This document shows positions 35,521 through 49,734 of a DNA stretch of 64,000 nucleotides, piece after piece. The first letter of the stretch is position 1. Each line of letters begins with the position of its first letter. This stretch comes from Enoplolaimus lenunculus. Taxonomy: Eukaryota; Nematoda; Enoplea; Enoplida; Thoracostomopsidae. Below the pieces are notes generated by a model. It worked only from the letters and a program-made list of their open reading frames with translations, was not told the DNA's origin and did not search any database. Position numbers and translations under genes: made by a program. The DNA lies in assembly GCA_030248215.1 (NCBI GenBank), contig JASANG010001660.1, forward strand, positions 1 to 64,000, in the 5' to 3' direction.

Positions 35521-38100
35521 TTAATTTTCAAACATAGCCGCCATAATTTCGTCATAAACCGCAGGTAAATGCTTTGTTCGCCACCTGAGTTCACGTTCAA
35601 ACATATAACGTTTATGTATAGACCGGCATAGTAAAAATCCGTGCCGATTAGCATCAAATTCATTTCCAATGAAAACATTTCGGTTTGAATATTTTTCAAT
35701 TTCGATTTGCGTTAAAATAGCACAGTTTAACGATGAACCGATGGCTAAAGTAAACTTTGGCGTAAGTGTGAGTTGAATCCGGGGCGCAATCACTAGCCGG
35801 CTAGCTCGTTTAACCACTAGACTGCTCTGTGCATCCAACGTGATGCGTGCATCTTGGAGTGCAATTAAATCTGCATTTGCGTGTAAATGTATATATGAAT
35901 AGCGTGAAGCATGTATACGGGCACGTCGATCGAGCACAAACATACCTTCGTGAATAGAAATTTCTGCAAATTTATGCAAAATTAGCTCGTTATGTTCTAT
36001 TAAGCATAACTGTGGCAAGCTAGATCCGTCCGTTTCAGGCGTATGTGAAAGATCGGTTTCATAAGTTGATCCATTCTGCGTATTATCACGCGAAACAACA
36101 ATTTTAATATGGTTTTGAGGGTCAAAATCAGAAGCTCGTGATACCAGAGGGTGTTCATTCGCAGCATGAAAATACTTTCGATGTCCAAATGTTCCACGTT
36201 TTACCGCTGGGGCCGAGCGGCGCCATGTTTGGAGTTGTTGAAGCTTTTCACTGCTAGCACCAAAATTAGCTAATTCGGCAAAAGTTTGATTTGAAAAAAT
36301 TGGATGGCCGAGCGTTGAATTAGAATGATTAATTACATAGCTAGCGATTAAATTATGATTAGCGCGCCGTTTTTGTCGAAGTACAATTTTAGTATGAGCT
36401 AACTGGTCAATGCTATAGTAGTGTTTAGATTTGGAGAAATGACGGTCAAGCGTCCATTTAGATGCGAAGGAAGGCTTATGAAAGCTGGAAGTAAGAGAGT
36501 TAGGGGATGCTGGTAAGTTTTGAGTTTGAATTTTCAGCGAAGAATGATCGCTTAGCGAAATATTTGTGCCCGAACCGAAAAATCCACTTGGCGAAACAAA
36601 ACGCAAGTTGCTGAATGATGCCAGTGACAGTTGGAAAACACTACTAAAACATAAAATGTGAACATGAGAATAAATAAAAAACGCAACCTAAATCTGGCCG
36701 TTAAGCCATAATCTAAATAAAAAATTGCATTAATAATAGGTTGACCCTTGTAAATGTATAGCTTTCTTCGGTTTAATCAAATATTTTCAGTTATAACTTC
36801 AAAGTCAAAATTATTAAAATTTTACCTTTATAGTGAAAAAGTATATACCTGTTGATTTTTAAAGTCGAAATTAAATTTGAAAAACGAGTTATAGTTAAGT
36901 ATTAAATTAAGAAGCTAAATTAGCTCAAATTTGAAGTATCGTTGATAGCTTTCGCATTTAAACCTTTTTCCCATGAATATTATTTTCTTCGTATACATGG
37001 TCTAGTTCGAAGCTAAAATTAAATTTTTTTCAGGCATTCATAACTATTAAGCGTTTAAATTTTAATAATTTAACTAATTTTGTTTCAACTCACCGAAATG
37101 TATACGAGCCAATCAGCGTCGCTTTTGAATACTGACCAACTAGGATTCGATTGCCCCCGCGTTGTAGCATCCAGCGCACCTCCGGTCCGTCAACGCTCAC
37201 GTTTCCTTTAATCTCAACGCTTGAGTATTCCTTCACTTCAACTGAGCTTCGAGCTTTAGAGTCGAAAATTCCATCTGGTTGTGTCAGTGATGACATTTTA
37301 GACGCAATGGCTCGTAAAGAGCCTTTAAAAGTTGCGCCACGCGGTTTATGAATAAATCCATGGCTAAAAGTGCCCGAGCTGTACGGAACTGAGCTTGAGT
37401 ATGAGCACGGTTGGTCACAGGTTGCTTTGTACGATAGCGGATGGCGTAGCCGGCGATATGGATCCTGTAAATTGATTTGTGATTTAATTTTTGGAATTAT
37501 AATTTTTGAAAGTTTAAATTTTGAGCACCAGACGTATTATTTGTGTATGGAGATCACAACAAACCATTTAGAGTTTTTGAACTACACTAGTCTTTACTCT
37601 AATGGTTTAAATATCTGACCGGTTCAACTTTAGATTCTAGTACTTAAGCACCAATAAAACGAACACATTTGTAGCCAATTTTAATAGTAGTTGATGCCTC
37701 GTTCTTGGTTCAAACCGGCTACTCTCCTGCTTGTGGCAAGCAAAGCGTTAACAACAACGGCGACGATGGCAGTCTTAACGTGTTTTCGATGCTTTATATA
37801 GTTGCTCTAAAATGTACTCGCCAAAACGTATTAGCTCTAATATAAGTGTCAGAAGTGTGTGCAGCTCAACTACTTGTGTCTAAAACTTTATCTTGAAGAA
37901 CAATAAAATTTAGACAAAGCACTAAAATTATAATGAAACAAAATTATGCCTACCTGATTTTCTCGTCCATAACTTCCGCGATGCAGAAACCGGATATTAT
38001 GCTCGTGTCGGGCCCGGTACGCCTCAACCGCTGTTATTATTAGAAGGCAAAGCAGAACCCAACGCCAAATTAGATTTGGCCCAACTCGGGCGCTTTTCAT
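35521..38100 (-). CDS. Secreted protein of unknown family, three exons, about 535 residues
   Basis: The three exons join cleanly: 38100-37954 (starts ATG, phase 0 out), 37464-37094 (phase 2 out; donor CG/GTGAGT) and 36610-35521 (acceptor ATTCAG; stop TAA). Coding length is 1608 nt including stop, an exact multiple of three. Exon 1 encodes a signal peptide: MKSARVGPNLIWRW then VLLCLLIITAVEA, then a mature start near YRARHEH. Exon 2 has two Cys (CDQPC) and begins a run of short alternating hydrophobic/polar strands (SSVEVKEYSSVEIKGNVSVD). Exon 3 continues these (NISLSDHSSLKI; ARITLDAQSSLVVKRASRLV; LTLTPKFTLAIGSSL), a pattern that suggests a beta-solenoid. A basic Ser/His-rich insert and a charged C-terminus (ERELRWRTKHLPAVYDEIM) have no recognised match. 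Secretion is well supported by the leader. The fold is inference and the function is unknown. Confidence 0.85.
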
Positions 38101-41003
38101 ATCGATGCCATATTTTTATTTGCGTAAAAACGATTGACTGCTAGTAGATGAATCCAAAATAACGATTTCGCAAATTAAAACCAACGTTAGTAAAAATTGC
38201 TTACATGATTAAGAAGTACGTAACATTTGCAGTTTATTTTTAAGGACTATAAAGTTTCAAAACTAGTTGAAAAACAAGGCGTGGAATCCAGAGGCGCGTA
38301 AAGGAGGGATAGCGGAAACACATCTCATCGGAATTTCCGGAAAAAATGAAAAAAGACACATTAGCAAGCTGTAGAATAGCCGGCACACATGGTTACATTT
38401 CCTGATGTTCCCGAATTCAAACCATGGCTATACCCTTGCCAGTATTGGCAGTTTTTTGTAATTGGTTGAGTTTATATACCATTCGTAAGTGAAAGTTTGG
38501 CTACATACCTGGCTGACAAAAATCACGACATTTTCAATCGTAGACGTTTTAAAGCAAAAACTTCCCAGTGGTTTTCGCAAAAAGCTAAAACTGCAGTGCA
38601 ATCAGTTTACGTACGTATCAGTTAAAAAGAAATAGTTGTTTTAAATTCCAAAAAAAAACTCATTTTATATGCTTGAAAAGCTAAATGCAACACTATTCTA
38701 GTTAATTACTCGCCAGCTGTAAACACATCTGTATCGCAAAAAAGCACCGTTTTACGCAAAATTTAGACAGAAAACTTACCGAATTGTCGTTAGTCATGTT
38801 TAGTTTTGGCTAAGATTTATAGACAGGAATTGTGGAATTGTTTGTTCTCCCTTCTGCAAAATGTAAATCATGGTACTACTGTATTATGCTGCACTCCTCG
38901 TATCGCCAAAATAGTGAGGTGACCAAGGTCGTAAAAGTTGATACAAAACGGAGCTATGTACGCACGTGGGCGCAATGCACAGCGGTGTAAAAACCAGGTG
39001 ACCAGAACAAGCGAGAAACCAAATGCAAATTTAGTGAGGTAGAGACCATCTTTCCCCAAATGTTCATTTCTAAGTTTGTCTTCGTATCCAAAATTTTCTG
39101 ACCACATAATAGAGCCGGCAAAGTATCTTTTCGCTGTGCAACCGTGGCGTACAATGAGCCTGCGTCCCCGAATGGTTTCAAATAATAAACAAAAACAACA
39201 GAGTAAAGTGACAAGTGATTGACGTTTACTAATTTTGGCGCAAATTTAGCGATTCACACGCTGATAAACACCCTTCACACCGTTGCGGAAAAGCGTTTGC
39301 GGTGGAAGCTATATAGTTTGACTCACAAAAATCGAAATCAAAAATTTCAATCTATGCACCATTTTAAAAACCAGTGGTTCATACAGGAGATGTGGGGGTA
39401 TAGAACTTGGGTATAGAACCCGCTATAAGCCCTAAAGCGTTCAAAATTTTCCGCTGAAAATTGTGCTTCGAAAACGTACAATGTGCTTTCTGGCCAAACT
39501 GGAAAACAAATTTAAAACTGTGTAAAATTTCATAAAAAACGTTTTACCCCAGCGCGGAATCTTGAATCTGCCAGTGCGCGTAGTTCCAGTGGAAGACAGT
39601 CAGCGTCCCCAATCCCCACGCCCTGAGGTTTCAAAGTAATTCTTCGATATCTAAAACTATGCATAGCTTGTCTTTTTAAATTGTGATATAGTAGGTAATC
39701 AATCTGATTCACGACTTAACACGAATATATCGCAAATATATATTCCAATATACTTCTATTGGTATTGTTCACTACATACTGAGGCTGTTCCAGGACCTAG
39801 ATCTTTTAAAAGAATTAAAATTATTTTTAAAGTAAACTTAAGGGTTGTAAAGCAGAAATACTTTTCCATATATTATTAATTTTTTTAACAAATTATGTAT
39901 TTTACGTCGCTCATGGATATTAAACAGATGAATGGCCTATAGATCCGAAAACTTCTGAATTTTAGATTACATGTCTAGAAGAGGATGATGCCACTGGTGA
40001 ACATGTTACTCAGACTCACAACGAGCCAAGCTTAATAGTGAGGAGCAAACTCAAAATATTGGTTCCCGTGTTTTCCCAATCAGATAAACCAGAGTTTGTT
40101 CAGAACCTATTCTAAATATGCGATGTGAAAACTTAGCCCGTACACCTAACCTTAAGCGAATATCCAAAACCAGAGGTTTTCGGAACCTACCTAGGCATCA
40201 AATTCAATACACAAAAGTCTCTGGAAATGAAATTGTTTTGCTTTTGTTACTGTATATATACTCATAACATTTGCAGGGTATATCGCTTGTATTTTTTGCA
40301 CGTTTTTATGATTTTTAAAATGAGAATTTTAACTTTTGCAGGGGTCTCTCTTACACGAGGGGTAATTTTAATTCTGATATTACAGAACAGCTGTTTGATA
40401 ATTGTTTTTTACAAGCTCCATAAAAATTCAAATATCGGATAATTTCAATATTTACACCTCAGTATAACTGAAAACTTACATAAAATGATATATAAAATAA
40501 TAAAATAATAGTAAAAAGTTATTGCAAAAATTATTGCAGGGACGTACTGCTATTACGACAAACCAGAATTGGTTAACGTTATGTGGTGTGTGCGGAGCGA
40601 AAAAAGGGTTTTTGATAGGTTTCGTAAGTCATTTCGTGAGAAAATGTTTTCTCACCCCGTCAAAGAAATCAAGTCATCTCAAATTTGACTGTTGCTTGAG
40701 TGAGTTGTTAACCGAGTGAGAAAAGGCGAAGCTAGTGGTGATTAAAGTTTGTCTGTGAATTTCTTTTTTTCCACCAAAATTTATTATCAGCATTAATATT
40801 TAATAAAAATAAATAGGTCCTTTAGCACCATTGTGCGCAAAGACAAACGAACGCCTGATAAAATTTACTTAGTTAACCGTGCTACTTGTGGCTTTAAGTC
40901 TTGGCTTCCGAATTTTTTAAATTAACGAAAAAAAGCTCTCTCTATGGACTAAGAAGGTTTTTCAAACAAGAATGGCTGCCAAGGGCACAACACAAAATGC
41001 GTA
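38101..41003. other. No gene seen; promoter side of the secreted-protein gene
   Basis: AT-rich sequence with only short chance frames. The region next to 38100 should hold the promoter and 5' UTR of the minus-strand gene; no clear TATA-type element was assigned. Confidence 0.5.
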
Positions 41004-41434
41004 CTGTAGTGACCCGAATAAGAAGGGTCCCCGTTTTGAATCCCAATCAATAGGAGCTTGTATCCCTAAAAAGTGTCCGTAAAGGGATAGAGCCCCGAAA
41101 CCTAGTTAGAGTCCTTAAATGTCAATTATCCCTAATTGTAATGCATAATTAACTCCGTGCATAAACAAAGTTGAGTTCGAAACTTTAAAGCATATATGTG
41201 CTTCAGTTATGAAAGTAATTCCAAAGTGTAACGTTGCATTATCGCTCAAGCTTTTGATACGACACAAATAAACGTTTAATCCAACGGATCATTGCAAACC
41301 GAATATATATCAGTAACAAAGGGCGGCGGAGGACGGGTTAAAAATAAATAATAAACCGTAACAGAATAACAAGAGGGTACCGTCTGAAGAGGCCTAATAA
41401 ATATCAGTCTTTCCCTCTTATTCGGGTCACTTCA
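41004..41434 (+). mobile_element. Tc1/mariner-like MITE, family M1, copy 1
   Basis: It starts CTGTAGTGACCCGAATAAGA preceded by TA and ends CTTATTCGGGTCACTTCA, where the last bases have decayed. The interior shares CAATAGGAGYTTGTATCCCTAA, AAAGTTGAGTTCGAAACTT and ATCAAGCTTTTGAT-type segments with the copies at 49905-50350 and 54309-54735. Confidence 0.85.
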
Positions 41435-42077
41435 ACATCCCAGATAACAGGATCTATTTCCGAGCTCCGCAAAATGACATGTCAGAATTGGGTTTTGCAA
41501 ACATTTGTCTAAAAAGTTATATCATCGGCTCTTGATTGAGCGATAAGTTAAAGTTCGACTTGTCATATTTCACTTTGCCTTTTCTTTTTTAAATATCAGC
41601 TAACACAAACATATCAAAGACATAAAAAAACAATAATCACCTGGAGATCCAAAAGGGGGGCGCTTGGGCCATGACAATCCAACAGATATCAGAACCAAAA
41701 TTTCGTATTAAGATTTTAGTACTAAAATTGTGTTCGACTTCCTGCTGGCGAGCTTCTTTTCGTTATATGTCGCGCACTTCCTGCGATAAAAATTTTTGAA
41801 TCTGCCACTAATCATAATTTAACAACGCCAAACAAACTCAAAACAAAGACTAATGATATGTAACATTTTAAAACAGGGCTCTGCACCCTGTAACAGCCGA
41901 AAGGTGAAACTTTGGTGGTGTTTTACCCGTCGCCATACAGCATCAACCGTAACATTTTTTGGATTTTTTCTGAAAAAACGTCAATATTTAAACTATACAA
42001 ATTTCTCAATTAATTTGCAAAATCTGTCAGGCTGATGTTACGTTTAGGGGCGGCCGTAACATTAGCCTAAATTCATT
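41435..42077. other. No gene seen
   Basis: AT-rich sequence. A decayed R1-like end (AAAATTTTTGAATCTGCCAC) occurs near 41790. Confidence 0.5.
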
Positions 42078-42340
42078 ACTAAGCCGGCCCATGTACAGAA
42101 CAGGTCCCTCCCATTTTCCCGAGTAATATCCCAATTTCCCAAAATCCTAATTTTCCGAATAATCCTGGCAAAATATCCCAAGTTCCTTGGACTGAGTCTT
42201 AGATTCAGAACCCGATTTAGACTTTATCTTAGGCTTAAGCTTAGGCTATTCAGATGTTTAGGTTTAGATTCAGGTTTAGGGTTAAGCTTAAGCCCAAGCT
42301 TTAGGCTATAGTTTAGGTGTAGGCTTAGTTTCGCCCGTAG
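42078..42340 (+). mobile_element. TTAGGC-cored MITE, copy 2 (interrupted or diverged)
   Basis: The left end GGCCCATGTACAGAACAGG matches the 33.8-kb copy. It is followed by R2-type units (AATATCCCAATTTCCC) and then a core of TTAGGCTTAAGCTTAGGC, GGTTTAGATTCAGGTTTAGG and GTAGGCTTAG. The right terminus is not clear. Confidence 0.6.
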
Positions 42341-42954
42341 GCTTGACGGTTCCATAGGCAGGCGGATGGAGGAGGGGGCTCAGTTCTTCTGTAGCCAAAT
42401 TGGCACTTTTATTTCGCCATACTTGAGAAACTCGCTCGCATAAAAATATTTTTTCTAATTGCGTTTTCAGGGGGCTGCCAACCCCAAAACACACACACAA
42501 AGCAATTCATTATTTGAGCAAAATTTTTTGACTGTGTCTTTACAGCTTAATTGTAAAAACCGCTTAGTGCGGGGGACTTGGGAGGCCGATCCTTCGTAGG
42601 GTTCCATAAAATTGTGGTAGGTTCAGGTGTTCGGCAGCCCCCTGAGAACCTAACTAAAAAGTTGTATATGTGGAGGATGGAAGGTTTCATCTCATGAAGT
42701 TGTGTTTTCGTGTGTTTTCAAAGGGGCTGCGCCCCCAATCGGCAATTTACGTACATATTGAAATTGTATTAAACATTGTTGTCTATCAAATACATTTTTA
42801 AACAGCTAAGTCTTAACAATGATAATATCACAAACAGTGCATTCCAAGCAGCGGCGCTGCCAGGATTTCGTATCCGTAGCGTAGCCCAATTTTTAAACGA
42901 AAAAAACTTAATATATCAACTAAAATATATGAGCAACGTAAAATAAAATTACGG

Positions 42955-43135
42955 TTTAAATTTGTACAAACGGACAATTTTACGCCTCACGTATAACTGG
43001 GAGTTACCAAAGTTATATTTTCCCAAAGTCCTATTTTCATGGATAATATCCGAATTTCCCAAAATCAAATTTGCCGGGTAATATCCCAATTTCCCAAAGT
43101 CCCAGGGAAATGGTTGCGCCGCAAATCGCAATTTC
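42955..43135 (-). repeat. Dispersed repeat R2, reverse-orientation copy
   Basis: The units TAATATCCCAATTTCCC and AATATCCGAATTTCCCAAAA and the tail TTTGTACAAACGGACAATTT are the inverse of 16370-16800. Confidence 0.75.
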
Positions 43136-46100
43136 CCGGCTCAAGCTAACAATAGTCTAGAAAAAAGATAAGTCGAAGTCCTAAAGCTAATTCTATTGTA
43201 GTCCCGTATAAAAACAAGACGTCCTAACACCTAAGTTTGGCCTTATGTTCTGCAGTCTTAAACCAGTTTTATGCACCGTTTGGCGTGAGAACTTATGTTG
43301 CAAGTTTTGAAGCCGACAAATGCTTTCCCAACAGCAAAAATGTCCCCGCTTGTAATCGAAAATAGAAGAAATTTTAATTCTGCTGTTATTAAGAAGCAAA
43401 TCATTCCACAAGCCACCAGCCAGAAGAAAGATAGGTCTCGTGATTTAGGGGAGCTGGACGTTTCTCAATTTATAAGCTAAAATTCATTTTAATATATTGC
43501 GTTGCGTAATTTAAGATATTTTCAGTACACATGCAAGATTCAAATAACGAAAACTGAAATGTGTTGCACTCTACTACATTAGCTAGACCGTTCCAATTTA
43601 AGATACTGGCTGCATGCATGTAATACGAAAAAATAAACGCTGAACATAACGTATGAAGGCCTTTTTCATTTGATTACAAAACTCACCAAACATATGTCAA
43701 ATAAAAACATAGCAGCTAATTTCTGTATAACGCATAAAGCGTCAGAAATTGCAAACTGCAAACGGCAAAACTGTTTGGTCTCTGACCAGATTTCAGCTTT
43801 ATCAAGCATTGTTTATTGCATTACAACCCGAAGAAATTTATCTGTCTGAATCTTACATCTCCAGACTTATGCGGCTCACTGGGTATTTGGCATTAATAGG
43901 AGTATGATTCCAAATGGTCTGACAAAGTAGTCTACTATAACTTTTTGAAAAAATCAGGAATGCAATCGAGCAGAAAGGAGAGAATCAGTGTAAAACACAC
44001 TGTAATGTTTATGCAGGAAAAAGGAAAAAATCTAGACAAAAGCATCATCATACGGTTTATTAGTTGGACTATTGTGACGATTACAAGAAAATGAAAATAC
44101 GAGAGGCAGCTGCTTACAACTACGCACCTACACCTCGCGCCATCACCAACCGACATCATAGCGTGCACCCCCTCCGGCACTCCGCAGCCTACTACACACA
44201 GAGCACTAACCCCCTAAATTACGTCTTATGCTGCTAATAATACCATTTTACTCCCCGCTGCATTTTGACGACAGTGGAGTTTGTCGTATTCATCTAACCT
44301 CCACTCATGTACATCGTCGTATCATTATTCAACAGCGGCAGCCGTGTACAAACATTTATGCTCAGCTATAAACTTTTGATTTCGATAACATGCGAATCGC
44401 GGTTTTACAACTTCTTTTAACTTCTCAGCAGACGCATCATAATCGGTCATACATTGAGTGTAGTATTAAACTGGTTTGCACCGCAATGTGCCTTATATTC
44501 CAGTTGTAATACGGCTACAATTAAGTATGTCATGTTGTTTCGAAGCGTTATACTCGCATAAGTTTCGCGTACATACTGTGGCAGTGGGCAGGCGCATTTG
44601 TAGGACATGGGCTTCTCCGGAGTTCGAGCCCTGCCCCACGTCCTTCCCAACCGCGGTATTAATACTAACACCTGCTCAACACCACAAAGGTTTCTTATGG
44701 GTTTTGGAATACGGAAAATCATTGATTAAATGCCAACAAAGCAAGTCGCAACAGCAAAGCTAAACTCGAAACATTGACGTGAACCGGCTACGAAAGTCGG
44801 CGAACCTTTAAAGTACACGTTATAAACATTTATCAGGGTGTCAAGACCAGTTCCAGCTGCCTCGCTTACTCGTATATATTCGCCCCCTCGCCCTGCAAAA
44901 TTTCGTACCCATATGTTGGTTAAAACATGGTACTGAGGTGATGAATATAACACACATGTGGTCATGAACTGTTTGCGAGCCTCAATTTGCACTACGAATT
45001 GCGTCCTATGCTGTGTAAGATAGTTCAACGTAAAACTCTTTCGAGTGAAGATTTGATCTAAGGCTGCCACTTAGCAGATAAAGAGCGAATGTTTTCTTTT
45101 AACTTTTTGGTTCAGAATGCCATGTTAGCCATTTGGCAGTTACGTAACCTATTATAATTAAAAAGTGTTGACATTTTGCCAAAAAAATTAGGAAATAATA
45201 TACCGGTGCTTGTTGCTTTCGCAACGGTAACATTTCAACGCCGTCTGTGATCAAAGAAGGATCGTTTACGATTGGAATTTTCGGACGCTAATTTCATGCC
45301 TAGGATTGAATGTTAATCACGTTCTACGTCCTAGCGCGTATGTAGTTAACGAGTACACTGGACCATTTTGTTGTATAGTTTGCCATATCTTAACGGAGTT
45401 TACCACAAAACTTAACTAGAGCTGTGAATCTTGCGTGCCTGAATGAAGGGTCACATCCGTGTCAAGAGAGTGATGCGACCTATGCAACTTCCACGTTCGA
45501 CCGTAGCTGTTCTACTTGCAAGCCCTCTAAATGAAGTGATAGGCCGCACTATAGCAAGGCTGGTTCCAACCCGTTACCACGTTTGCCTGAAACTGATCAT
45601 CACTGAGATTTAGACAAAATAATTCTTCAGTAACTTCCGATGCCACATTATAAAAATGGTAAGAGTCCCTATTGGGATTTTTCAAAACTCAGCCTGCATG
45701 CACATACAGCTTATGTGATCTCCAACACACTACTAAACTTGTGAACAGAAACAACCTAAGCTTTTAAACGCACAGAGCAACGACCAAAACTTCATAGCCC
45801 ACAAGCATTCGACAGCATCCTAGAATTCACACAAAGTTAACTTTTTGCAGAATCACTGTTGAAGTCGTAAGAATTTCTCCAAATAATAACACTAGTTAGA
45901 GCCCCGCATTGGAAAGTTAAAGCGCACGCTCACATTAGAACCAAACACATTTGTAATAACAGCTCAAAAACCTCAAACCTCAAGAAAAACCGGCCCCCGA
46001 TTACTCGCGCACATTACTTATATACCCAATATTTAAAAGGTTACACTAAATTCGTGACATTTTAATTAGTTCTAAAAACGAAACTAAATTTTTAAAGTTC

Positions 46101-48259
46101 TCAAAACTGGACGTTTTTATCCAACGTTTTGAACTTTACTTTGTTAAAATTGAAGAATTTTCTGCGAAAAAACAATCCCACAAATTAATTTTTAAGACTC
46201 GACTGTTCTTGACATGTTAGATATTCTGAAATCTACAGAAGAATACGTCTAAATCTAAAACTTTCATGGATAACTTTAAAAAGTATATACTTTGACTTTC
46301 TTGTTTAGCATTAAAATTCAATCCTCATTGCCGTTCAACTGTATGGAATGGATATTCGTGTGCGCATAAATAGTATGAAATGCAGGTCATCCTGTTTCAA
46401 AACCGACAGAAATATGCAACGTGAAGCATTGAAAAATGTAATCTGCACAATTAAACTAAAACAGTACATTTGCACAATATTGGTTTTTACAAATACAAAA
46501 ATACAAACAAACCGTCCAGACATGAAAATACAAAACACCGCTACATGCATTGTATCGTAACCGAGGTAAACACCAACCAAATGTAAGGTTTTGGGACAGC
46601 AGACTGAAGACAACTTAACGCCTTGAAGTAAAAGTAATTAATTGTTTAAGTATCGCATGAAGACGGAACTTTAGGCTTAACCATATGGTATATTGGCTAT
46701 TATATTCATCAAGACTTGTTTTAGCCTTCATCCTACAGCACAGTTGAAGCCGATTCGACTAAGGTACCCCAAATATAACCCTTATATTATACTATCTCTA
46801 CTACTAGAATTTTAAGGAGGCATCGTGCAAAATGTCCGTTTCTGTTTTTATGTCAGAAATACCAGTAATTCCGGTATCTTATGATTTTATAGTTGAAATT
46901 CAATTAATAATAACAGAGTTCTTGCATATATGCTGATTATATAAAATTTTGTTTAGCCGGAAGAATATAGTATACATTATTTGTGTTGGTTGGAAGATAA
47001 AAGATGCTCTAACCTTTTATACCCGAATATTTGCTTCGCATTTCCGTTTCCGTTTTGTAATCACTGGCCACTATTCGTTTGTGTTCAATTGATTTTCAAA
47101 AAAATTGCTCGATTCAGCACTTTTAAAAATTCGGATTCCTTGACTAACGTTAACAAAAAGTCTCCATATTTTTCTCGTCTAAAATAAACCTACATTTTCC
47201 TGCCACGGAACGTTACAAAGAGGGTGGGCAACAAACAAAATTGTATATGAACTGCAAAAATGTTGCCATTATCGGAAAAATGTTTAATGCAATTAGCATC
47301 ACTTTTAAAAGTGATATTAACCCAGCCCAGCAAACTGTTTCAACTAGTAAATTGTTTATCAGCAAAACATTCGATTTTTTTTGCTGTGGGTACACCAGGG
47401 GCGACGTTCATCATTTCAATTTTGGGAGAATAAAGAGAAAATTTTTGGCATCGAAGATTAAGAAAGTCATCCCAACGGCTGTGTTTTGGAGGGGGACATT
47501 GTCCGTATCCATTTGCAAACTCACTTGCAGGGTACACTGCAAGACCTCCTGCTGAAACAACAACCTACAACAAAAGTTGTTCTTGCGTGTTCTCAAAATC
47601 ATTTTTAATGACAAACATTTATTTTCCATTTTATCATCACGATTTGAATAAGGCCTGGGTTAAAAGCTTTGTTTTTTAACAACAAACATTAATAATTGTT
47701 GTTAAAATTCCGGCCAAACACGCATTTTGATGCAATTATTCGTTGTCCATTTTATCGTATGTTCTTATTGTTGCAGCCAGGATTTTGAAAACGGGAAACG
47801 TGCGGTGAAACTTCCGAAGAGGTTTCTTGTGTTTACAAACTAAACAGAGTATGTGAAAACAACTTTACAAAAATCCCAAAATTGTGGTTGACCCCTTAAA
47901 TTACCCACCAGGCTACGCCCTTGCGTCTATTTGTTAATAATAACATTAATATGCAAACATACAGAGCCGTACTTAGAGTTGCCTGCCTCCTCAAACCAAA
48001 GTCGCAGCATTTATCCGAAACGAATCAATGGTTTTTATTCGAAGGCTCTAAGGTTGGCCGATTCTACTGCTCCATTGTGGTTCTTAGCCTCAGGCAAATT
48101 TTTCAAGTTCTTTTTAAAAGGCCGTCTAAATTTTTGCGGACCGAGCGAGTAATGGGCACCGAATTGACACTATGACAGTATACCAGTTGAAATTGAAGAA
48201 GTTTGCGCAAGTGAAATGAGTGAGAAACTAAAAACACTATTTGTTAAACTCAGTTTTGT
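43136..48259. other. Five-kilobase gene desert
   Basis: No exon with conserved protein motifs, no tandem array and no clear inverted-repeat element was recognised. A tRNA-like stretch at 44575-44640 is discussed under rejected items. Reading frames here are short and lack splice support. Confidence 0.5.
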
Positions 48260-48600
48260 GTATGCAAATCAGAGGTAGAACGGCCGTAGTGCAACCAGAC
48301 CGGCCGGCCGCTACGAACCGGCTCAACATCGCTTTGCCGGCCGGCGTGTTTCAATTATCGTTTTATTCCACTGGCAATAGCGTGCAATGTTTTACTCTGC
48401 AAGAAATGTTATCAATTAAAAAAATTGTAATGAAAAACCAGTTTGACAGTTGAAATTTATTGCAGTAGAAAAATTTTGCTATCATGAATATGTTTGCGGA
48501 CGGTAATGCCAGCTGTATGTTCCGTGCCGGCTGCCTACTACACCCAGATCGGTAGCGGGCAGCGCTGGTCGGTGGTCGGTTCCACTTCTGATGCAAATAC
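48260..48600. mobile_element. Inverted-repeat MITE (about 340 bp), GC-rich ends
   Basis: The left end GTATGCAAATCAGAGGTAGA and right end TTCCACTTCTGATGCAAATAC are inverted repeats with a few mismatches. Inside each end is GC-rich sequence (ACCGGCCGGCC at left, GGTCGGTGGTCGG at right), unlike the AT-rich centre. Superfamily unknown. Confidence 0.7.
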
Positions 48601-49734
48601 TCCCTAATGAATATATACCCATGAGTGCCGCCAAACTATAAATTAGGAAGCGATATTGTAGAAAATTGTAAACAAGTTGTCACAGTCGCAAATTTTCCAA
48701 TGTTTTCTTCGACATACAGCATTCTATATGAAAATTGCTGCTTAGTGAAAGCAAAGAAAGCAAAAAACACAGTTGCACTCGTTGCACATACGTACCTACT
48801 GACGTTCATGCCATATTGATAAAACACTGGAGTTCAAAGAGATAATAGCAGCGTGTCAAAAAACATTAAAATTATTAGTTCAGAAAAGTTGCACTTTTGT
48901 AATAAAATTCAAGTAGCACAAGTAGATAAAGTACATAAGCGCATGTTTATACTAAACTTAAAATTTTAAATGATTCAAGTAGCGGCCAATGTAGATGAGA
49001 CGGCGTTTATACATCCACGAGCGTCAATCTATTAACAAAAGCGGGAGAGATAAATTTCATTTTAACTGTGTTTTCATAACTTAGTTACCTAAAAGGTGTG
49101 AGAAAAGGTATCTACGAATACACAAACAAATTTTGAGTTCAGGAACAACTTAAATTTATGGAATAAACTACGACACTTAATAGCAAAAATTTGCATCCAT
49201 CGCGTAGTTGGTGCAGAATCAGTTTAATGATGTTTGACTCCTTGAACAACATCTGGTATGTCGCAAATATGACTAAGGAATATTGCCAATTTAAAAAACG
49301 TTAATTTGGTCTTTTCAAGAAATAGCTATTCAAGAAGTAATTTTCCGATTTTAATCCATGTAAAAGGAGTTGCTCCGTTTATATTCCTGAAAGTGTATAT
49401 AAGCAATCGAATTACAAGGATAAACCTTGTTTACGTATTGGACGTATCTCATGTAAAATCTTATTGAGTCGGCGTCACAAGTAAAAATTTTTCTAAAACA
49501 TATCTTGAAAATCGGAAATAATAGGCTTGTATTTTAGACATATTGGTCTATTTCAGAAATATCGAAACTTTTGTTGAAGACACTTTAATAAACTGCAAAA
49601 TGTTAAAATACAAAAATTATCTTTCTCAAACGCTTTTTCTGTATTTGTCGTTAATACCTGACCAAAATTTAAAATTTTAGCAATAACTAAAATTTGGTTG
49701 GTGTGTTTACTACAAACAGGACTGACCCAGAAGG
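48601..49734. other. No gene seen
   Basis: AT-rich sequence without supported exons or repeats. Confidence 0.5.

Noticed and set aside
44575-44640. tRNA-like sequence with GAGTTCGAGCCCTG (B box) and a possible acceptor stem GTGG/CCAC
   Set aside because: The T stem does not pair and the D and anticodon arms cannot be drawn; at most a decayed SINE head.
43136-48259. Possible hidden gene in the 5-kb gap
   Set aside because: Frames are under 120 codons, overlap on opposite strands and show no conserved motif or matching splice phases.
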